Position numbers and translations under genes: made by a program. Of a stretch of DNA of 64,000 nucleotides, positions 54,166-63,800 are shown piece by piece. The notes below the pieces were generated by a model, which searched no databases, was not told the DNA's origin, and was given only the letters and a program-made list of their open reading frames with translations. Each line of letters starts with the position of its first letter. Position 1 is the stretch's first letter. This DNA is from Pedobacter puniceum (GTDB lineage: Bacteria; Bacteroidota; Bacteroidia; Sphingobacteriales; Sphingobacteriaceae): contig NZ_WKJI01000001.1 of assembly GCF_009674685.1 (NCBI RefSeq), forward strand, positions 62,001-126,000, in the 5' to 3' direction.

Positions 54166-55284
54166 ACAAACCAATCCCTCAACCTCTCTCGAAAACTTTT
54201 TATATGCAAACTTCTCCAAACAAGCTCTTTGAATAGCTTTCTTTTCTTGCATGGATAATTTATGTTGACTTAAACTATTCAACGCCTCTTTAATCGCTTT
54301 GAAATCCTGAGGGTTTATTAAAATACCAGCATCAGGGTTTTGTACAGCATCAATAGAGCCATCTTGATTTCCCGCTATTACTCGCAACCCACAAGCTTGC
54401 GCTTCAATAAACACCAGCCCGAAGCCTTCCTTTTCACTAGGTAAAACAAAAGCATCAGCAGCCTGGTAATAGTTGCTAATAGCTTCATCAGCAATAAATC
54501 CTGTGAGTATAATTTGTTTTTGTACGTTTAAGCTTATAGCTAAATCTTGTATACGTTGGTATTCCGTATCCTCGTATTTGCCACCTAGTATATAATAAGC
54601 CGCTATACCTTCATCCTTTAGTGCAGCAATGGCTTGGATAACCAAATCATAATTCTTTTGTTGTTCGCTATTTTTTAAGCGAGTTAAAGCAAAAAACAAA
54701 GGAGCATCAGCCGGGATGTCATAAAATTTACGGATAGCATGTTCATCATCTTCCTTGATTTCTGGAATAACAAAATAAGGATCAAGTGCATTAGGAATCA
54801 CTTTAATTCTTTCCGCAACTATATCATGTCTTTTTACTAGCTCACTTTTGGTAAAGGCGCTTACCGCAATAATTTCATCTGCAACTTCTACTAACCTTTT
54901 TTTTAATCCCTTTAACGGACGCCATACCTCAATACCATGTGTCCATAAAATAATTCTGCATTGTGGTTTTAAGAATTTAACAAAGCAGGCAATAGGAGCT
55001 AGGTTAACATGACTTAAAATGATGGTATCATATTTGATAGCTGTAAAACAAGAAAGTATAGCCCCTAATTTTGGGTATAAACCATAAGAATTAAAAAGTG
55101 ATTTTTGTACATATCGTTCGTCCGGAAATTCATCGTAAAGAGAAATCATGCTAAAATGAATTTTCCTTTCCTTTTGGAAATTCTGAAGTGCAAAAGCAAT
55201 GCCTTTGCATACCTTTTCTATGCCGCCAGTTAAACTAAAAGTACGAAGAGTTAGGAAAAGAACTTTTTGAGGTTTGGTAATCAA
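54163..55284 (-). CDS. GT4 glycosyltransferase with TTG start
   Basis: A 373-residue GT-B enzyme and the first gene of the minus-strand cluster. VLFLTLRTFSLTGGIEKVCKGIAFAL carries the GGxE motif, IILWTHGIEVWRPL lies in the acceptor domain, and FALTRLKNSEQQKNYDLVIQAI, YILGGKYEDTEYQRI, IILTGFIADEAISNYYQAADAFVLPSEKEGFGLVFIEAQACGLRVIAG in the donor domain. The EGFG...EA pair is intact. The frame is closed by a stop only four codons above, and the first possible initiator is TTG at 55284, so that start is chosen. The C-terminus ends in repeat-type DNA. Confidence 0.9.
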   Translation of the reverse strand: MITKPQKVLFLTLRTFSLTGGIEKVCKGIAFALQNFQKERKIHFSMISLYDEFPDERYVQKSLFNSYGLYPKLGAILSCFTAIKYDTIILSHVNLAPIACFVKFLKPQCRIILWTHGIEVWRPLKGLKKRLVEVADEIIAVSAFTKSELVKRHDIVAERIKVIPNALDPYFVIPEIKEDDEHAIRKFYDIPADAPLFFALTRLKNSEQQKNYDLVIQAIAALKDEGIAAYYILGGKYEDTEYQRIQDLAISLNVQKQIILTGFIADEAISNYYQAADAFVLPSEKEGFGLVFIEAQACGLRVIAGNQDGSIDAVQNPDAGILINPQDFKAIKEALNSLSQHKLSMQEKKAIQRACLEKFAYKKFSREVEGLVC

Positions 55285-55690
55285 GAATTTAGGTTAATTC
55301 AAGCGGTTTAGATAAGCCCCAAAAATAAAAGAGGAAATTACAGTTGTTATGTGTGTATGAGTTAAAACTTTTAGCATGATGCACAGCTTCGCTTCCTCAG
55401 TCCCATTTTATTTAGTGCTAAGTGCTTTCGTCTGTAAAATTATCATTATTTATGAAAGCCAAAATAGGTTTTTTTAAATTTTTAATTTATTCATAGCGCC
55501 TAGTTGTTAAACCATTTGATTCTCTGCTGAGAACCCCATCTTAATCACCAATCTTTCCACTATTTTTTATATTTTATTTTCTTGCTTATCACTTAAAACA
55601 GCTCGTTGAGAATCGTTTATTTATCTTTTTGTGTTTAACGTTATTGGTAAGCGATTAAACCATCTTTTTTTACTCGTTTCAAAGTATATT
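55285..55690 (-). other. long untranslated leader region upstream of the polysaccharide cluster
   Basis: About 400 bases without a reliable reading frame lie between the cluster's first gene and the candidate promoter at 55691-55698. AT-rich, with small inverted segments (for example TTCTCAGCAGAGAA). I see no known riboswitch or JUMPstart element. If transcribed it would be a long 5' leader. Confidence 0.4.
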
Positions 55691-55698
55691 CAAAAATA
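55691..55698 (-). promoter_or_regulatory. candidate -7 element of the polysaccharide cluster
   Basis: On the minus strand the sequence is TATTTTTG, an exact TAnnTTTG match. The -33 position (55718-55721) is not TTTG but lies inside the direct-repeat array described next, as would suit a promoter that needs an activator. Confidence 0.45.
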
Positions 55699-55702
55699 TA
55701 GC

Positions 55703-55743
55703 TAACAGGGTATTAACAGGGTGCTAACAGGGTTATAACAGGG
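55703..55743. promoter_or_regulatory. four 11-bp-spaced direct repeats (TAACAGGG)
   Basis: TAACAGGG occurs at 55703, 55714, 55725 and 55736, at exactly 11-base spacing, so all copies face the same side of the helix. On the minus strand (CCCTGTTA) they stand immediately upstream of the -7 element. This is the layout of an activator array for the leftward polysaccharide cluster. The regulator is unknown. Confidence 0.6.
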
Positions 55744-55859
55744 TACAAACTATATTTTAAACCCTATAAAAAACCTGTAACATACCCGTGATAACATATT
55801 AAGTATCGAATATGAAAAGCAATTACTACGGTTTAGTGTTATTTTCAGTCCAAGCGAGT

Positions 55860-56175
55860 CGTTGATGGAGTTTACAACTCCCCCCTTTCCCTTCCGTCTT
55901 GTTAAACAAAGTGAAACATCTCACGATAAAAGTCTACATCTTGCAAGTAACCACCCAGATCGGTGTCCTCTGGGTTCTCAGCGGTTAAAACATAACAAAC
56001 ACAGCGAAGCTATCTTTTCATGCAAGGCTATCCCCTCATGCAGGCTGTAAGAGACTGCCACGTACCTCGCAGTGACAAACTATGCGAACGCAGTGAAGCT
56101 ATCCCATCATCCAAGGTTAAAAAGGGACTGTTTCATTCTTCGCTTGACAAGCGTATCGAAAGGAGTGAGTCAATT
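55860..56175. repeat. mixed intergenic repeat fragments
   Basis: Contains fragments of common Bacteroidota intergenic sequences, such as GAGACTGCCACGTACCTCGC, GCGAAGCTATC and TTCGCTTGACAAGCG. Short open frames in it have no domain or codon pattern and are not credited. Confidence 0.6.
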
Positions 56176-56700
56176 TCACCACCCAGCTTAGAGCACTTTG
56201 CGCCCTTTGTGATTAAAAACATGAAACTTTAGAGGTTAAAAAAAGCGATACAATCGCCACCCCATAATAAGCACTCGTTACAAACGAGCGCAAGAGGAAA
56301 AACTCATCATCACCACCCAGCTCAGAGAACTTTGCGCCCTTTGTGGTTAAAAACATGGAACTTTGGAGGTAAAAAAAGCGATGCAATCGCCACCCCATAA
56401 TAAGCACTCGTTACAAACGAGCGCAAGAGGAAAAACTCACCATTACCACCCAGCTCAGAGAACTTTGCGCCCTTTGTGGTTAAAAACATGGAACTTTGGA
56501 GGTAAAAAAGCGATGCAATCGCCACCCCATAATAAGCACTCGTTACAAACGAGCGCAAGAGGAAAAACTCACCATCACCACCCAGCTTAGAGCACTTTGC
56601 GCCCTTTGTAGTTAAAAACATGGAACTTTGGAGGTTAAAAAAAGTGATACAATCGCCACCCCAAGTTAAGACCTCGTTGCAAACGAGCTCAAGAGGAAAC
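56176..56700. repeat. tandem ~133-bp repeat, about four copies, carrying the REP-like element inverted
   Basis: The block TTTGCGCCCTTTGTGGTTAA occurs at about 56197, 56331, 56464 and 56596 (spacing 134, 133, 132). Each copy also holds GCGATGCAATCGC and CTCGTTACAAACGAGCGCAAG, the reverse of the element found between aroA and aroC. The internal open frames shift with the repeat and are not genes. Confidence 0.85.
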
Positions 56701-57290
56701 TTCCTAAATATCCGCCTTTGAGGTTCTTTTTACTCCGTACTTTGTCTACTCTTAGGAAGGAACAAACTTTGATAAAAAACAGACTATTCCGAAGTACATG
56801 AGCAATCCCCAAGAGCCGGAAAAAAATCAAAAACAGGAGCATCAACAAAAAAGTTAGCACAACCAAGCCTATAGCGTATGCGGTTTTGCGTTCGAATTTA
56901 CACTAACATTCATAAACCACAAGCGAGCAAAAATAAGTGCTCATTGTTTTTGAATTGCGGGTAAGGCATATGCGGCAAAGGCTCCTGCGGGATTGATCAA
57001 GGGTTTTGATTACTTTTGCCCTCACAAAAGTAATGGGCCCCGCCGGCTCATGAGGCGGATAATTGTTATTATTAAGATATTATAAACTAAAGTGCAATTC
57101 CGCTGTGGTTAAAAACCTAGAACCTCAGAAGTTAAAAAAGCGATGCAATCGCCACACCAATGTAAGACCTCGTTACAAACGAGCTCAAGAGGAAACTTCC
57201 TAAATATCCGCCTTTCAGGCTTTTTTTACTTTTAACTTTCCAAACTTCCAAGCTATCACAACATTTAGGAAGTCTTTCTACTCCAAAGCC
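56700..57290. other. noncoding region with hairpin and a further REP-like copy
   Basis: No gene is supported. It holds a 10-base hairpin (ATTACTTTTG/CAAAAGTAAT, arms 57009-57018 and 57024-57033) of a type common between Bacteroidota genes, and another REP-like copy at 57136-57190 (GCGATGCAATCGC and CTCGTTACAAACGAGC). Confidence 0.55.
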
Positions 57291-57292
57291 CT

Positions 57293-57433
57293 CCCTCTTT
57301 GATTCTCCCTCCAGAGGGAGACACAGGCGGCATACCTTTCAAGTGTATGAAATAGAAAGTCTTTTTTCTTTATAAATATAGTCCTAATCCAAATGCAAAG
57401 TATCCCCCTCATTGAGGGGGTGCAGGGGGAGGC
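57293..57433 (+). repeat. single copy of the ~140-bp palindromic repeat unit
   Basis: Starts with CTCCCTCCAGAGGGAGACAC, ends with CCCCCTCATTGAGGGGGTGCAGGGGGAGG-type sequence, and lies alone. It shows the unit outside an array. The order, right hairpin first and left hairpin last, suggests the natural unit is bounded by CCTCCC and GGGAGG. Confidence 0.85.
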
Positions 57434-57532
57434 AAATAAAATTTACAAATGATATTTAATCTTTCCACCTTCCAACCTTTCAAGCTATCACAACATTTAG
57501 GCAATCTTCTAACTCCGTACTTACGCTATCTC

Positions 57533-59932
57533 TCACCCTTTCCACTTTAAAATCTTCTTCCACCATTGCTGTGGTCTATCATCCGTATAATAACCAGCGC
57601 CATCATAAGAACCATCGGTATAATAATAACCATAATAGTTGTCGCTATACTTGGTACTATAGTAATTAGAGTATAAAGCCTCTGTCCGGTAATCATTTAA
57701 AATGATAAAAGTATTTTCTAACTCATACTCGCTAGCTATACGATTAGGAATGGTAGCCGCAGAAGGTTTGGATTTACCTGTTCTAATGACAAAAAGGTTG
57801 ATATCGCTCACACGAATGAGTGGCAAAGCATCAGAGACCAAGCCGATAGGAGCGGTATCAAATAAGATATAGTCATATTGTTGTTTCAGTTGTTCTAACA
57901 ACTGCGTTAAGCGAGGGCTATACATCAGTTCTGCTGGGTTAGGAGGTACTTGCCCAGCAATGATGATATCTAAATTCTCTTGCCCGCTCTGGTGGATGAT
58001 ATCTTGAAGTTCATGTTGATTGGCCAGATAAGTGCTTAAGCCGGCCTGTTGTTTCAATCCAAAAGTTTTATGAATCTTAGAACGCCTTAAATCGGCTGCA
58101 ATAAAAATAACTTTTTTATCAATCAAAGCTAGGGAGCTAGCCAAATTTAAACTCACGAAAGATTTACCTTCTCCAGCCACTTCGGAAGTAACACAAATTA
58201 CTTTAGATTGCTTTTCTCCAGCTACAAAGCTTAAATTGGTTCTTACAGAACGTACCGATTCTGCGAACAAAGATTTGGGTTTAGAAAGGGTAAGTAATTG
58301 CTTGCTATCAGCATCTAATTTTTCAGGATAATTTCTAATCAAACCTATAATAGGGATATTCGTTAAGCTTTCGATGGTTTCCTTATCATAGATATAAGGG
58401 TTTAATAGGCGAGCTAAAAAGATTAAGCCAATACCGCTACCGATACCAATGATCCAGGCAAAGCGCCAGATAGCAGTTGGGACAGGCGTTACCGGGTATA
58501 AATTAGGTCTAGCAGGGTCAATAGATTTAGCATCTGGTAGGATAGACGCTTTCGAAATCTGAGCTTCTAATTTCTTTTCAGAAAGATAGCTAAAGATCTT
58601 TTCATTGATATTATAATCACGTTGCAAGCCAAATAATTGGCGTTCTTGAGTAGGGAGATTTTTTAAACTGTTATAAGCCTCATTAAGTTTTTCTTGATTG
58701 AATTTTTTGGTGAGCTTTATCCTATTGATGGTAGCCTGGATATTATCAGCAGCAGCTTCGCGTAAGATGTTCAATTTAGCATCTAATTCTTCGATTGGTT
58801 TGGCACCATCCCTAAAAGAATTAGATAAGGCTACACGTTCTTGAATGAGGCTATTCCATTGTCCAATTAAATTATTTAATAAAGGGTCCAAAGAACCATC
58901 TAAGTTAAAATTAAGGCTAATACTTTGGTTATTCTTTTGAAATTGTTTTTGTAATTGGCTAAGTTGCAAAAGTTGAAGGTCAATGTTTCTATTTTCGGCT
59001 TCAAAACGGGTAACTTCACTCAAAACCTGCGAAGCTTCTGCGCCTAGTTCTAAGAAATTATTGCTTTGTTTGAATTCTTTTAAGCGCTCTCCAGAATTGG
59101 TTACAGCAGTATTGAGATTAGCCAATTGTTCATCAATAAAATCAATAATCTGCTTGGCAGACTGTGTTTTGTCGCCTAGATCATTTTCGATATAAACTTT
59201 AATGATGGCATTCAAGGCGTCAGCAGCAAAATAAGGATTGCTATCGCTCTTGCTTAATACAGCTATCGAAGCAAACCGAGCGGCTTCTCCAATATTAAGA
59301 CCAGCTCTCATACGTCCGTAAAAATCGCTTTTTAGGTTGAACTTAAAAAGGTATTGTGACCCCGATACAAGGGTATAGTTTTTTTTGATATAGAAGCTAA
59401 TACCTGGGAGTTGGATGATATCATTATACCTTTTTTGGATTTCTTTTTCCTTACCATGATATTTATAGGTGATAAGAAACCCTTTAGAATTAGGGGTAAG
59501 GCGAATGAGAGACTTATAAAAATTTGCACTGTCTTTCTTGAGTATATAAATCAAAAAAGGTTTTTGCGGATATAAATCACTAGTTCTTACTCTGCCATCG
59601 ATGAAATAGCTCACCTCCCAATCAATGTAATCTACGGCCTTCTGAAGTGTTCGATTACTCTTTAATGTCCAAGTTTCGGAAAGTATTTTATTTGTAAAAC
59701 TTCTAGTTGAAGATGATAAAGTTACTGAGTTGCTTAAATTAGCCTGTTTTTCTTCGAATTTAAGAAAAGTGGAAGTGCTATAAGTTTTAGGAGTGTACCA
59801 TAGATAAATATAAGCGCTCAATAAAGCAATCAAGAGCGTAAAGATAATCCAATACCACCTGCTAATGATGATATTAAAGAACTTTTTATAATCGATTTCT
59901 TGATTTATAGTATCTGTTTTTTTGTTTTGCAT
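57533..59932 (-). CDS. wzc: Wzc-like tyrosine autokinase / polysaccharide co-polymerase
   Basis: A 799-residue inner-membrane protein that controls chain length and export with Wza. Membrane helices are at about residues 30-50 (WYWIIFTLLIALLSAYIYLWY) and 490-510. Between them are a Wzz domain and long periplasmic coiled coils. The cytoplasmic BY-kinase has Walker A EVAGEGKSFVSLN (about 585), A' FIAADLRRSKIH and Walker B YDYILFDTAPIG (about 684). The C-terminus is a Tyr cluster (YSNYYSTKYSDNYYGYYYTDGSYDGAGYY), the site of autophosphorylation. It starts 1 base from the Wza gene stop, so they are co-translated. Confidence 0.95.
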   Translation of the reverse strand: MQNKKTDTINQEIDYKKFFNIIISRWYWIIFTLLIALLSAYIYLWYTPKTYSTSTFLKFEEKQANLSNSVTLSSSTRSFTNKILSETWTLKSNRTLQKAVDYIDWEVSYFIDGRVRTSDLYPQKPFLIYILKKDSANFYKSLIRLTPNSKGFLITYKYHGKEKEIQKRYNDIIQLPGISFYIKKNYTLVSGSQYLFKFNLKSDFYGRMRAGLNIGEAARFASIAVLSKSDSNPYFAADALNAIIKVYIENDLGDKTQSAKQIIDFIDEQLANLNTAVTNSGERLKEFKQSNNFLELGAEASQVLSEVTRFEAENRNIDLQLLQLSQLQKQFQKNNQSISLNFNLDGSLDPLLNNLIGQWNSLIQERVALSNSFRDGAKPIEELDAKLNILREAAADNIQATINRIKLTKKFNQEKLNEAYNSLKNLPTQERQLFGLQRDYNINEKIFSYLSEKKLEAQISKASILPDAKSIDPARPNLYPVTPVPTAIWRFAWIIGIGSGIGLIFLARLLNPYIYDKETIESLTNIPIIGLIRNYPEKLDADSKQLLTLSKPKSLFAESVRSVRTNLSFVAGEKQSKVICVTSEVAGEGKSFVSLNLASSLALIDKKVIFIAADLRRSKIHKTFGLKQQAGLSTYLANQHELQDIIHQSGQENLDIIIAGQVPPNPAELMYSPRLTQLLEQLKQQYDYILFDTAPIGLVSDALPLIRVSDINLFVIRTGKSKPSAATIPNRIASEYELENTFIILNDYRTEALYSNYYSTKYSDNYYGYYYTDGSYDGAGYYTDDRPQQWWKKILKWKG

Positions 59933-59933
59933 T

Positions 59934-60710
59934 CTATCGATTTAGCCGATCTATTATAATGTAAGCACTTAGTAAACTCATTCCAATTCCTAATAATGTT
60001 CTAGTAGAGGTCAGATTTTCGAGTATCCTAACATCACTTCTACTTTCTGCATATATAATGTCATTATTTTGAAGATAAATATTATTATCTGATAGACTCC
60101 TAATATCTTCTAAATTTACAAGGATTACAGTTGGATTAGATAAATCACCACGTATAATTTTGAGTTTTTTTGCATTAGCTCTTTGATTAAGCCCACCATT
60201 AGCACCTATTGCTTCTATCAAATGGGTTCTTTCATTATTCAAAGTTATATTTCCTTGTCTCGAAAACTCACCTAAGAAGATAACTTTTAAATTGGTTAAA
60301 CTAACTTTTATGAGAGGATCTTTCAATAATCTTTTTGAATATTCTTTATTTAAGTATTTTTCCGTATCAGATAAGCTCATTCCTGTTAGTGAAACTTTCC
60401 CTAGATAGGGTAACGTAACACTAGTATCTGTATCCACAATATAATCTAAACCTTGTCCTTGAACTCTTAGCTCATTTTCTAGATAGCCTAGTATTGCGGT
60501 TTCATTCTGAATATTCCTTAAATTTAATCTATCCCCTGGAGAGATTAAATATTCTTTTCTATATAGGGAATCTTTATTGAAAATTAGAGTTGGCGTTTTT
60601 AAAGTCTTTATTTCATTTGGTAGTTTAAATAATATATTTCTATTTGATCTACAAGAATAAAATAAAAAGATTATGAAAATGTATAAGTATTTATGTTTAA
60701 GATAAATCAT
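59934..60710 (-). CDS. wza: Wza-like polysaccharide export lipoprotein
   Basis: A 258-residue outer-membrane export protein. The signal peptide ends with a lipobox at FYSC (about residue 20). A poly_export domain follows (SPGDRLNLRNIQNETAIL, GQGLDYIVDTDTSVTLPYLGKVSLTGMSLSDTEKYLNKEYSKRL), then an SLBB-like region (IFLGEFSRQGNITLNNERTHLIEAIGANGGLNQRANAKKLKIIRGD) and a C-terminal hydrophobic helix (LLGIGMSLLSAYIIIDRL). The length is that of short Bacteroidota Wza proteins. Confidence 0.93.
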   Translation of the reverse strand: MIYLKHKYLYIFIIFLFYSCRSNRNILFKLPNEIKTLKTPTLIFNKDSLYRKEYLISPGDRLNLRNIQNETAILGYLENELRVQGQGLDYIVDTDTSVTLPYLGKVSLTGMSLSDTEKYLNKEYSKRLLKDPLIKVSLTNLKVIFLGEFSRQGNITLNNERTHLIEAIGANGGLNQRANAKKLKIIRGDLSNPTVILVNLEDIRSLSDNNIYLQNNDIIYAESRSDVRILENLTSTRTLLGIGMSLLSAYIIIDRLNR

Positions 60711-60762
60711 TCATTTATTTAATTTATCTTCAATAGTAATAAAAACTTTTGTTTTTAAAAAG

Positions 60763-60793
60763 TATGTTTTGAACTATAATTTGATTAAGTTTG
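60763..60793 (+). promoter_or_regulatory. promoter of the type IX-secreted protein
   Basis: TATG (60763-60766), 19 bases, TAAGTTTG (60786-60793). The -7 box is an exact match to TAnnTTTG and the -33 has one mismatch. The leader would be about 44 bases long. It lies in the divergent gap with wza. Confidence 0.5.
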
Positions 60794-60843
60794 TGTCAAT
60801 CAGAAGATATTACAGTAACTTCCTTGATAATTAGGAGATTAAT

Positions 60844-63800
60844 ATGAGTGCCTATTTACACTTAAAGTCATTTGTAACAATACTATTTAATGTGTTGTTA
60901 AGTTCTTATGTTTTTGCGTCCTCAAGTACTGATTTTTTTAGAACTAGACAAAGTGGTTTATGGAATGATGTAGGTAGTTGGCAAAGCTCAAATGATAATG
61001 TTAATTGGATAGATGCAGATCTAGTGCCTAATTCTAATTCCAAAAGTATCACTATAAGAGCTGGTCATACGATAGAAACAACTACTAATTTGACATTAGA
61101 TGATGTTTTTGTGTTAAGTGGGGGACAATTAAATGTTAAATCTACTATAACAATTGCAAATGGAGCTGCGAATAATGATTTTACCGTTTCTGGGATTCTA
61201 GAAAACTCAGGAGTTATCAATCCTACAGGGCGTTTAGTATTTAATAATGGAGGTATTTATAGGCATGCCTATACAACAACTGCAGGTTCTATTCCTTTTG
61301 CAACATGGAACAATGGTTCGGAATGTCAAGTTGTAGGATTTACAACTAATTCAGCTAGTATTATTTTATCAGGGTCTAATCATAATTTTTTTAATTTTAC
61401 TTGGAACTGCCCAAATCAGCAATTAAATACAGCTCCTACGCTCTCTCATGAAATCACCGTAAGAAATAATTTTTCTATTGTTAATACAGGATTAGGGAAT
61501 TTTAGGATGATTGTTAGTACTGCTAATGGAGTAACAAGAATTAGAAATTATGTTCAATCTGGTGGGACATTCTGCATAATGACTACTAATGATCCAATCA
61601 AATTAAGTCAACTGTATGTGTCTGGTGATTTTATTATGACAGGTGGAATACTCAGTAAAGGTATAGGAGTAGGTAGAGGAAAATTGGTTTTTTCCGGTTC
61701 AACAGAGCAGCAATTTCAGTATCAAGGAGGTTCTTTTGATGGAAGTCTTGAAGTAGAGATTAATCCAAATGCAATATTAAATTTCTCAAATTTTATTCTA
61801 CCGTCTTATCCAGGGATCTTTCTTGCGCATTCTGGCTCCACCCTCATCACCGCTAATCCTCAGGGTTTTGCTGCTACAGGTGCAACAGGCTCTATTCAAA
61901 ATACGGGTACAAGAACTTTTAGTACAGGGGCTAATTATACCTATAATGGTAGTACTGCACAACAAACGGGTACAGGATTACCCGCATCAGTAAATAATTT
62001 AACGATAAATAATCCTGCCGGCGTAAGCATGCGTAGTGGAGCTTTAGCTGTAAATGGTACTTTAGCTATACCAAATGGTTTCTTAGATATGGAGACCAAT
62101 GCTTTAACCGTAGCTGCTGCCAATGGTTTTACAGGTACAGGTACTTTAAGAACGCAAAATACTTCTGCTAATCCTATATCGGCAGGGAAAAATTGGCCAG
62201 GTACGGTAGAGTTTAATGCTAGCGGCAATCAAACCATTGTTTCAGGAACTTTTAATAACTTGACAGCCAGTACCGGTGGTACAAAAACAGTTTCTGGCGC
62301 AGCAAATGTGACCAATACGCTTAGTGTAAATTCTCCGGCAATTTTAAATGCTAATGGTAATTTAACCTTACTGGCCAATGCAAATAGCAATGCTAACTTA
62401 GCCGCGTTGAGCGGTTCTGCAGATGTTACAGGCGATGTAAATGTTCAGGTGTACTTATATGGTGTGCCTAGTGGCAGAACCAGAGGCACTAAAACCATGT
62501 CTTCACCTATTAACGATAATTTAATTGCTGGGGCAAAAACCTTTGCGCAGCTTAAAAATTATATACCTATTACAGGACCCGGAAATACCGCCAATGGTTT
62601 TGATTTAGGAGGTGCAGTAGATTTAAATGCGGTAACGCTCAATTTCTATAATGAACCAGCTGCACCAACAGTCTCTGCATTTACACCTGTACCAACATTG
62701 GCTACTGCGGTAAGCCCAGGCACTGGTTTTTTAACTTTTTTTAGAGGGAATCGTGATAACATGTATACGAATCCTGGAAAATTGAATGCTCCTTTCCCTC
62801 CTGCAGAAGATGTATTGTTAACCTTTACTGGCCCTATTAATAAAGGAAACATAGATGTTCCAATTGGTTTTACCAATTTTAGTCATAGTACTGATGGTTA
62901 TTATGTGGCAGGTAATCCTTATCCTGCTACCATAGACTGGCATGAAGTAAGAAATGCTTCTTCTAATTTAAGCAGTACTATTCTTATTGTAACAGGTGGT
63001 AAACCCAATGCTACTTACAATGCCGTAGGGAATGTTTCTATAAATGGTGGCTCTAGGTATATACAGCCCGGTCAAGGTTTTTATGTACAAGCTTTAAGTG
63101 GTGGTGGTACTTTAAGATTCAGAGAGAATCAAAAGAATACCACAGAAGCACCAGCAAGGTTATTGTCTCAACCAAATGAAATTGTATATACCGATTTCGG
63201 AAACTTTAAGTTACCAAGTTCTACGCAAAACTTAAGTAAACAATTGAGATTTAGTTTGTCAAGTGCAGAATTCTCAGAAGAGGCCTTGGTTGTTTTTGAT
63301 GATGCTTTCACCAAACATGTAGATGAATATGATTCTAAGTACTTAGAAGGCTATAATATAAATTTAGCTACTTTATCTCCTAAGCATGAGCTTTTAGCCA
63401 TTAATTCAACTTCTAGCGTGGATACTTTAAACCTTTGGGTAAATGCTGAGGAAAGCAGTAAGATGACCCTCAAGTTTGGGAACTTAGAGGCTTTTGCAAA
63501 GCAAGATATCATATTATGGGATAAGTTGTTAAATAAAAGGCTTGCAATCCATAGCGGTTATAACTATGCTTTTACAATAGATAAAACCAATCCTGCTAGC
63601 TACGGATCTGACAGGTTAGCCTTATTATTTAAGGATGCCGGAAGTTTAGCTGAAGCTGTTAAGACCATAAAAGTTTTTCCTAATCCGGTAAAAGAAGAAT
63701 TAAGCGTAGATTTGGGTGGGCATCCCGCATTGGAAATATCTGTTCTTGATTTGAACGGAAGAACGATAAAAAATCTTACTTTTGTAGAAAACCAGGAAAT

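Noticed and set aside
55285-55690. Riboswitch or JUMPstart/ops element in the cluster leader
   Set aside because: No GGCGGTAG core and no known riboswitch pattern could be recognised by eye.
55862-56590. Several open frames of 60-100 codons on both strands
   Set aside because: They lie in tandem or dispersed repeats and change with the repeat; no ribosome site or domain.
56789-56860. Micro-frame beginning MSNPQEPEKNQKQEH
   Set aside because: Only about 19 codons, hydrophilic, with no promoter and no recognisable kin; could be chance.
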